Source: DATEVL01 sp035281845
GTDB taxonomy: Bacteria > Chloroflexota > Anaerolineae > Anaerolineales > E44-bin32
Direction: 5' to 3'
DNA: 15,823 nucleotides
Assembly (NCBI GenBank): GCA_035281845.1
Contig: DATEVL010000022.1
Location: 1 to 15,823 of the forward strand
Shown here: positions 13,537 through 15,823 of the stretch, in pieces
How the letters are laid out: each line of letters starts with the position of its first letter
Position numbering within the stretch: the stretch's first letter is position 1
Translations under genes and position numbers: made by a program
Notes under the pieces: generated by a model
Told to the model about the DNA's origin: nothing
Databases searched by the model: none
Seen by the model: the letters and a program-made list of their open reading frames with translations, nothing else

Positions 13537-14196
13537 ATGGCCGGGCCCGCCCGACAGCGCTATCGGATTACCTTCTCCAAAATGGAGGCCATGCGCTTCA
13601 CCGGCCACCTGGACCTGCATCGAACTTGGGAACGCACATTTCGCCGCGCCTCCCTTCCCCTGGCCTACAGCGCGGGTTTCAACCCTCAACCCAAGATTAA
13701 CATCGGCGCCGCCCTGCCGCTGGGCTGCCTGAGCGAGGGCGACTTGATCGACGTGTGGCTCGAATCCGAGGTCGACCCCCTCCAGGTTGAATCATCGTTG
13801 CGTCTGGCTGCGCCTCCCGGGATCCGGGTGGATGAGGTGCGGCCCATCGAGCCGACGGAGCCGGTCCTTCAAAGCATGGTGCGGGCTGCGGTTTTCGAAG
13901 CCGTCTCGGCGAATCTTGCAGCGCTGGACGAGATCGACCGCCGTATCGGCGCGCTGATCGAAGCGGAGCACCTCCCGCGTATTCGACGCGGGAAGAGCTA
14001 CGACCTGCGCCCGTTGATCGAGGAAATTCGATGGGACCGGGCGACTTCGAAGTTGTGGATGCGCCTTGTCTCGCGCGGAGGAGCGACCGGTCGTCCCGAA
14101 GAGGTCCTGGACGCCCTCGGCCTCGACCCGGCCGACTTCGTCATTCGGCGAACAGGGCTAGTGCTCTCAGGGCCGGAAGAGGCCCAGCCTGGGTGA
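13537..14196 (+). CDS. DUF2344 protein, partner of the radical SAM enzyme (TIGR03936-like)
   Basis: The 219-residue product starts at ATG 13537, 3 bp after the radical SAM stop and without its own Shine-Dalgarno, so coupled translation is likely. The N-terminal half carries the DUF2344 pattern: QRYRITFSKMEAMRFTGHLD, LHRTWERTFRRASLPLAYSA, and GFNPQPKINIGAALPLG with conserved GHLDL and FNPxPKI. These domains accompany TIGR03960-type radical SAM proteins, as fusions or neighbours; the function is unknown. The C-terminal half (from about 110) is less conserved and ends DFVIRRTGLVLSG. Soluble, cytoplasmic, intact. Confidence 0.85.
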   Translation: MAGPARQRYRITFSKMEAMRFTGHLDLHRTWERTFRRASLPLAYSAGFNPQPKINIGAALPLGCLSEGDLIDVWLESEVDPLQVESSLRLAAPPGIRVDEVRPIEPTEPVLQSMVRAAVFEAVSANLAALDEIDRRIGALIEAEHLPRIRRGKSYDLRPLIEEIRWDRATSKLWMRLVSRGGATGRPEEVLDALGLDPADFVIRRTGLVLSGPEEAQPG

Positions 14197-14209
14197 ACTC
14201 AGGGGCGCC

Positions 14210-14312
14210 CTTCGACTGCGCCCGGCCTCCGGCCGGGCTCCGCTCAGGGAGGAAGACACCCCCACGTCCTCGCTGAGCGGAGGGCCGCACGAAGTGGGGC
14301 CCGAAGTCGAAG
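14210..14312. repeat. Nested inverted-repeat structure between convergent genes
   Basis: Three complementary pairs are nested or adjacent: CTTCGACT (14210-14217) with AGTCGAAG (14305-14312); GCCCGGCC (14220-14227) with GGCCGGGC (14231-14238); CCGCTCAG (14240-14247) with CTGAGCGG (14273-14280). The segment lies between the DUF2344 stop (14196) and the SCP2 stop (14325). It contains the common CTTCGACTGCG...CTCAGG repeat words and may end transcription from both sides. Confidence 0.6.
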
Positions 14313-14324
14313 CGCGCTCGGCGC

Positions 14325-14660
14325 TCAACCCGGCAGCTTGAAGTAGTTCATCAACTTCATCGCCAGAGTCAAATCCCCCTTGAGCTTGATCCTTCCCTCG
14401 GCGAAGGCGCTCATGGCGTTGAGCTTTCCAGAGATGATGTCGATGTAGTCCGACGCCTGAGCGGTGAGAGTCAGGGTGGGGCTATCGGTGTTCCCAGGCG
14501 CCGCCGTACAGGCGCCGTCGCGAATCGTGACGACCCAGTCGCCGCCTTGCTCCCCGGTCAGGTGGTATTGGACGACGGCCTCAACCCCGGCTGCCTTCTC
14601 GGGCAGGAAGGCCTTGGGCATCAGGTCCATCAACTTGGCGATCGTTAGCTCTTCAGACAT
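14325..14660 (-). CDS. SCP2 sterol-binding domain protein
   Basis: The 111-residue protein from ATG 14660 (GGAGG seven bases upstream) is a stand-alone SCP2 domain: ELTIAKLMDLMPKAFLPEKA, VVQYHLTGEQGGDWVVTIRDG, DSPTLTLTAQASDYIDIISGKL, AFAEGRIKLKGDLTLAMKLMNYF. The last stretch is the characteristic C-terminal helix region. SCP2 domains bind fatty acyl or sterol-like lipids in a hydrophobic tunnel. A frame extending to 14873 overlaps the thiolase gene and the terminator hairpin and is rejected. It follows the thiolase gene on the same strand, 83 bp away with a hairpin in between, so a role in acyl-CoA or lipid handling is plausible. Confidence 0.88.
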   Translation of the reverse strand: MSEELTIAKLMDLMPKAFLPEKAAGVEAVVQYHLTGEQGGDWVVTIRDGACTAAPGNTDSPTLTLTAQASDYIDIISGKLNAMSAFAEGRIKLKGDLTLAMKLMNYFKLPG

Positions 14661-14706
14661 GGTCCCGCCTCCGGGTCGGGTTGTTCGTTCCGATTCTCCC
14701 ACGGAA

Positions 14707-14739
14707 AGCTCCCCGCGAGCTTGAAGCTCGCGGGGAGCT
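14707..14739 (-). terminator. Perfect 16-pair hairpin after the thiolase gene
   Basis: AGCTCCCCGCGAGCTT (14707-14722) is exactly complementary to 14724-14739 around a single G; in practice the loop is CTTGAAG. It begins five bases past the thiolase stop and on the minus strand is followed by TTTCC, a weak T-tail. It probably ends or attenuates transcription before the SCP2 gene. Confidence 0.6.
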
Positions 14740-14743
14740 CCAG

Positions 14744-15823
14744 CTAATTCAAATTCTCGAAGATCCCCGCGGCGCCCATCCCGCCGCCGATGCACATCGT
14801 CACCATCCCACGCCGGGCTTTGCGCCGCTTCATTTCGTAGAGGATCTGCGTGGTCAGTTTGGCCCCGGTGCAACCGAGCGGATGCCCCAGGGCGATCGCC
14901 CCACCATTGACGTTGACGACATCCGGATCGAAGTCGAGCTCGCGGATCACGGCCACGGCCTGCGAAGCGAATGCCTCGTTGAGCTCGATCAGGTCGATGT
15001 CCGCCAGGCGCACCCCCTGCCGCTTCAGCAGCCGCGGCACCGCCGCCACCGGACCGATCCCCATGAGCTCCGGTTCCACCCCGGCGACGTTGAAGCCGAC
15101 GAAGCGCGCCATCGGTGTCAGGCCGAGCGCCGCCGCGCGCCCGCCCTCCATCACCACGACGCCCGCGGCTCCGTCGCTCAACGGGGAGGAGTTCCCTGCC
15201 GTCACCGACCCTTTGTCCTTGAAGACGGGCTTCAGTTTCGCCAGGCCCTCGATCGTCGTGGAGGGACGAAGATGTTCGTCCGCCTCCAGTCGACGCAGCT
15301 CCCGACGCATGTCCCCTGCCTCTCCCAGGCTGACTTCCTCGAACTCGATCGGGAGCATCTGATCGCCAAAGCGGCCGGCGGTCACCGCTTCCGCGGCTTT
15401 GCGGTGGCTGTGGTAGGCGAACTCATCCTGGGCCTGCCGGGTGACTTCGTACTCCTCCGCCACGCGCTCGGCGGTCAATCCCATGCTCAAGAAGACCCCC
15501 GGACGGTGCTCGGCCAGCCAGGGATTCGGGCTGAAGGCAAAACCGGTCATCGGGACGGCGCTCATTGATTCGACCCCGCCGGCGATGATGATGTCGGCGC
15601 CGTTGGCGAGGATGCGCTCGGAGGCGATGGCGATCGCCTGCAATCCGCTCGAGCAAAAGCGGTTGATCGTCATCGCCGGGATAGAAGCGGGCAGGCCGGC
15701 GCGCAGCGACACCGGGCGTGCCATGTTCAGTCCCTGGTCGCCTTCGGGAAAGGCGCAGCCCAGGATGACGTCATCGATCTCGGCCGGGTCGAGCTTTCCC
15801 TGGGTGCGTCGCAGGAGCTCAGC
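14744..15823 (-). CDS. Acetyl-CoA acyltransferase (thiolase), N-terminus beyond the right edge
   Basis: The frame is open from base 15823 to the stop at 14744, giving 359 visible residues; about 30 N-terminal residues are missing, judging from the usual length near 390. ATG 15724 is internal, not the start: in-frame family sequence (KLDPAEIDDVILGCAFPEGDQ) continues upstream. Catalytic residues are in place: the nucleophilic Cys in INRFCSSGLQA, the His in GHPLGCTGAK, and the second Cys in MCIGGGMGAAG. Thiolases cleave 3-ketoacyl-CoA in beta-oxidation or condense acetyl-CoA; the CAFPEGDQGLN-MARP pattern looks FadA-like. Upstream genes, perhaps fadB, would lie beyond the window. Direction of the reaction cannot be decided. 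Confidence 0.92.
   Translation of the reverse strand, partial: AELLRRTQGKLDPAEIDDVILGCAFPEGDQGLNMARPVSLRAGLPASIPAMTINRFCSSGLQAIAIASERILANGADIIIAGGVESMSAVPMTGFAFSPNPWLAEHRPGVFLSMGLTAERVAEEYEVTRQAQDEFAYHSHRKAAEAVTAGRFGDQMLPIEFEEVSLGEAGDMRRELRRLEADEHLRPSTTIEGLAKLKPVFKDKGSVTAGNSSPLSDGAAGVVVMEGGRAAALGLTPMARFVGFNVAGVEPELMGIGPVAAVPRLLKRQGVRLADIDLIELNEAFASQAVAVIRELDFDPDVVNVNGGAIALGHPLGCTGAKLTTQILYEMKRRKARRGMVTMCIGGGMGAAGIFENLN

Noticed and set aside
14661..14873. N-terminal extension of the SCP2 protein
   Set aside because: Would translate the terminator hairpin and the thiolase gene's 3' end; ATG 14660 has a good Shine-Dalgarno.
14681..15568. 295-codon plus-strand frame across the thiolase
   Set aside because: Starts in the terminator hairpin and lies opposite a thiolase with intact catalytic residues.

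Overview
The window is GC-rich bacterial chromosome, most likely from a member of the Chloroflexota (Anaerolineae-like). This assignment is an inference from gene content: a short 6-phosphogluconate dehydrogenase, ruvB-DUF2905-queA, a B12-type radical SAM protein next to a DUF2344 partner, and WXG100-like proteins. The intergenic hairpin repeats resemble those common in draft genomes of that group. No 16S rRNA or other decisive marker is present.

Layout. (1) Positions 1-2022 hold a leftward operon: a good sigma70-type promoter, a coiled-coil/HEAT-like protein, a WXG100-like protein (WEG motif), a 137-bp segment bounded by inverted repeats, and a second WXG100-like protein that runs off the left edge. 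This looks like the edge of a type VII secretion-like (ESX) or WXG100 effector locus. (2) Positions 2023-5983 are an accessory stretch: repeat-rich intergenic DNA, about 750 bp without a recognisable gene, one secreted LVIVD-repeat protein with a His-rich N-terminus, then a tandem array grown from one end of a dispersed hairpin repeat. (3) Positions 5984-9383 hold rightward housekeeping genes: gnd-type dehydrogenase, ruvB (probably leaderless), a DUF2905 membrane protein and queA. (4) Positions 9384-9764 contain a compact independent transcription unit: promoter, 5' hairpin, strong Shine-Dalgarno, an 18-20 codon Cys-rich ORF (CSCLDCSC), a perfect 14-bp hairpin and a terminator. (5) Positions 9778-11310 hold a small membrane protein (minus), an excisionase/BldC-like HTH protein with a single-domain response regulator (plus), and tRNA-Glu(CUC) on the minus strand. 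(6) Positions 11602-14196 hold the radical SAM/DUF2344 gene pair. (7) Positions 14325-15823 hold, on the minus strand, a thiolase cut by the right edge followed by an SCP2 lipid-carrier protein, suggesting fatty acyl-CoA metabolism.

The most interesting points are the tiny Cys-rich ORF/structured RNA unit at 9558-9764, the WXG100/HEAT operon at the left edge, and the repeat biology (a 27-28-bp tandem expansion of one hairpin terminus, an exact 27-bp repeat at two loci, and a MITE-like segment between the WXG100 genes). All family assignments were made by reading motifs; no database search was run.
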